Positions 62,784 to 64,000 of a stretch of 64,000 bases of DNA are shown in pieces (the first letter of the stretch is position 1; every line of letters starts with the position of its first letter). The notes beneath the pieces are model-generated. The model worked only from the letters and a program-made list of their open reading frames with translations, was not told where the DNA came from and did not search any database. A program made the translations under genes and the position numbers. The stretch is from Enterobacter sp. Bisph1 (lineage in GTDB: Bacteria; Pseudomonadota; Gammaproteobacteria; Enterobacterales; Enterobacteriaceae): assembly GCF_000814905.1 (NCBI RefSeq), contig NZ_JXAG01000020.1:1-64000 (forward strand). Direction: 5' to 3'.

Positions 62784-63776
62784 TTGGCAACGATGAAGGA
62801 TGTTGCCCGCGTGGCGGGCGTTTCCACTTCAACCGTTTCTCACGTTATCAACAAAGATCGCTTTGTTAGTGAGGCGATTAGCGAAAAAGTGGAAGCGGCG
62901 ATCAAGACGCTAAACTATGCGCCTTCGGCTATCGCACGCAGTTTAAAGCTCAACCAGACGCGCACTATTGGGATGTTAATTACCGCCAGTACCAATCCTT
63001 TTTATTCGGAACTGGTACGTGGCGTAGAGCGCAGCTGTTTCGAGCGCGGCTACAGCCTGGTGCTGTGCAACACCGAAGGCGATGAGCAACGCATGAATCG
63101 TAACCTGGAAACGCTGATGCAAAAACGCGTCGACGGGCTGCTATTATTGTGCACCGAAACGCACCAGCCTTCGCAAGAGATCGTGCAACGCTATCCGTCA
63201 ATTCCAACAGTCATGATGGACTGGGCACCCTTCGACGGCGATAGCGATCTGATTCAGGATAACTCCTTGCTCGGCGGCGATATGGCCACGCAATATCTCA
63301 TCAATAAAGGGCATACGCGTATCGCCTGCATAACCGGCCCGTTAGATAAAACCCCTGCGCGCCTGCGCCTCGAGGGCTATCGCGCAGCCATGAATCGCGC
63401 CGGATTAACCATTTGTGATGGGGATGAAATCGAGAGCGATTTTGAGTTCGGCGGCGGTTTCGATGCCATGCAGGCATTACTGGCGATGAACGAACGTCCG
63501 CAGGCGGTATTTATGGGTAATGATGCGATGGCGGTGGGGGCTTATCAGGCTCTTTACCAGGCGGGGCTGAAAATTCCGCAGGATATGGCCATTGTCGGTT
63601 ATGACGATATTGAACTGGCGCGCTATATGACGCCGCCGCTCACCACCATTCATCAACCGAAAGATGAACTGGGTGAGCTGGCGATTGATGTGCTTATCCA
63701 CCGTATTGCCGAGCCGGGTCTGCAACAGCAGCGTTTACAGCTCACGCCAGTCCTGATCGAGCGTGGTTCAGCCTGA
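62784..63776 (+). CDS. rbsR: Ribose operon repressor RbsR
   Basis: A LacI-family repressor released by ribose. 330 residues: helix-turn-helix at the N-terminus ([28 protein letters not shown]), hinge near 50-60 and a periplasmic-binding-protein-like core. The TTG start has GAGGTGA upstream; the first ATG (62793) would lose the known MATMKD start. It starts 3 bases after rbsK and overlaps hsrA tail to tail by 9 bases. Confidence 0.95.
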   Translation: MATMKDVARVAGVSTSTVSHVINKDRFVSEAISEKVEAAIKTLNYAPSAIARSLKLNQTRTIGMLITASTNPFYSELVRGVERSCFERGYSLVLCNTEGDEQRMNRNLETLMQKRVDGLLLLCTETHQPSQEIVQRYPSIPTVMMDWAPFDGDSDLIQDNSLLGGDMATQYLINKGHTRIACITGPLDKTPARLRLEGYRAAMNRAGLTICDGDEIESDFEFGGGFDAMQALLAMNERPQAVFMGNDAMAVGAYQALYQAGLKIPQDMAIVGYDDIELARYMTPPLTTIHQPKDELGELAIDVLIHRIAEPGLQQQRLQLTPVLIERGSA

Positions 63777-64000
63777 CTTGTGCCTTTCTTTAATCAGGTT
63801 GCGGCCATCTTTGGCTTTTAACAGCATAAACACCAGCGCGGAAACCAGGGTGATGCCCCCCATGGTAATAAAGGTATAGTGGAATTGCTCCACGGTGTTC
63901 GCACTGTCAAACCCTTCATAGAAACGCAGCACTGCCGCGCTAACGGCAACTCCTAAGCTTATCGACAACTGTTGCGTTACCGCCAGCACGCTATTGCCGC
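63768..64000 (-). CDS. hsrA: MFS exporter HsrA, C-terminal part
   Basis: The window ends inside the gene. The 77 visible residues ([19 protein letters not shown]..., then the last membrane helix [20 protein letters not shown] and a basic tail) match the C-terminus of HsrA/YieO, a DHA2-type drug exporter. The gene lies next to rbsR in E. coli too. The frame runs through to the window edge. Confidence 0.85.
   Translation of the reverse strand, partial: GNSVLAVTQQLSISLGVAVSAAVLRFYEGFDSANTVEQFHYTFITMGGITLVSALVFMLLKAKDGRNLIKERHKSG

Overview
The window is chromosomal DNA from a member of the Enterobacteriaceae. Almost every protein resembles its Escherichia coli or Klebsiella counterpart, usually at the same length, and gene order around the replication origin follows the E. 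coli map: yidG/yidH, glv, yidE, ibpAB, yidQRA, gyrB-recF-dnaN-dnaA, rpmH-rnpA-yidD-yidC-mnmE, yieE, adeP, yieH, cbrC, phoU-pst, glmS-glmU, atp, rsmG-mnmG, oriC, mioC-asnC-asnA, viaA-ravA, kup, rbs. An intact glv/agl operon, a KdgR-type pectate lyase and type VI secretion parts suggest the Klebsiella/Enterobacter/Kosakonia side of the family, perhaps plant-associated. The genus cannot be fixed from the sequence alone.

Layout. 0-8 kb: the end of an hcp gene (type VI secretion), two small DUF202 membrane proteins, an alpha-glucoside PTS operon with its GntR-family regulator, the YidE transporter and the small heat-shock operon ibpAB with a sigma-32 promoter and thermosensor leaders. 8-17 kb: yidQ, yidR, yidA, then the dnaA-dnaN-recF-gyrB replication operon. 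17-25 kb: divergent rpmH-rnpA-yidD-yidC-mnmE, then yieE, adeP, yieH and cbrC. 25-30 kb: the phosphate uptake operon pstSCAB-phoU behind two Pho boxes. 30-34 kb: an accessory islet holding an exported coiled-coil protein, a small membrane protein and an orphan VgrG. 34-37 kb: glmS and glmU. 37-40 kb: a second accessory insertion with an exported family 9 pectate lyase under two KdgR-like operators, plus a tiny convergent gene with two perfect CRP-type palindromes upstream. 40-47 kb: the complete ATP synthase operon atpIBEFHAGDC. 47-51 kb: rsmG, mnmG, oriC and mioC. 51-58 kb: asnC, asnA, viaA-ravA and kup. 58-64 kb: the ribose operon rbsDACBKR and the end of the hsrA exporter gene.

Most genes are core functions: start of replication, ribosome and RNase P parts, membrane protein insertion, tRNA modification, phosphate import, cell-wall precursor synthesis, ATP synthesis, asparagine synthesis, potassium and ribose uptake. 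New material sits at three points where this map carries genes that E. coli K-12 lacks: hcp at the left edge, the VgrG islet between pstS and glmS, and pelX plus the 23-codon gene between glmU and atpC. No rRNA, tRNA, CRISPR array or complete insertion sequence was found. The large antisense open frames inside gyrB, atpA, mnmG, adeP and yidC are shadows.
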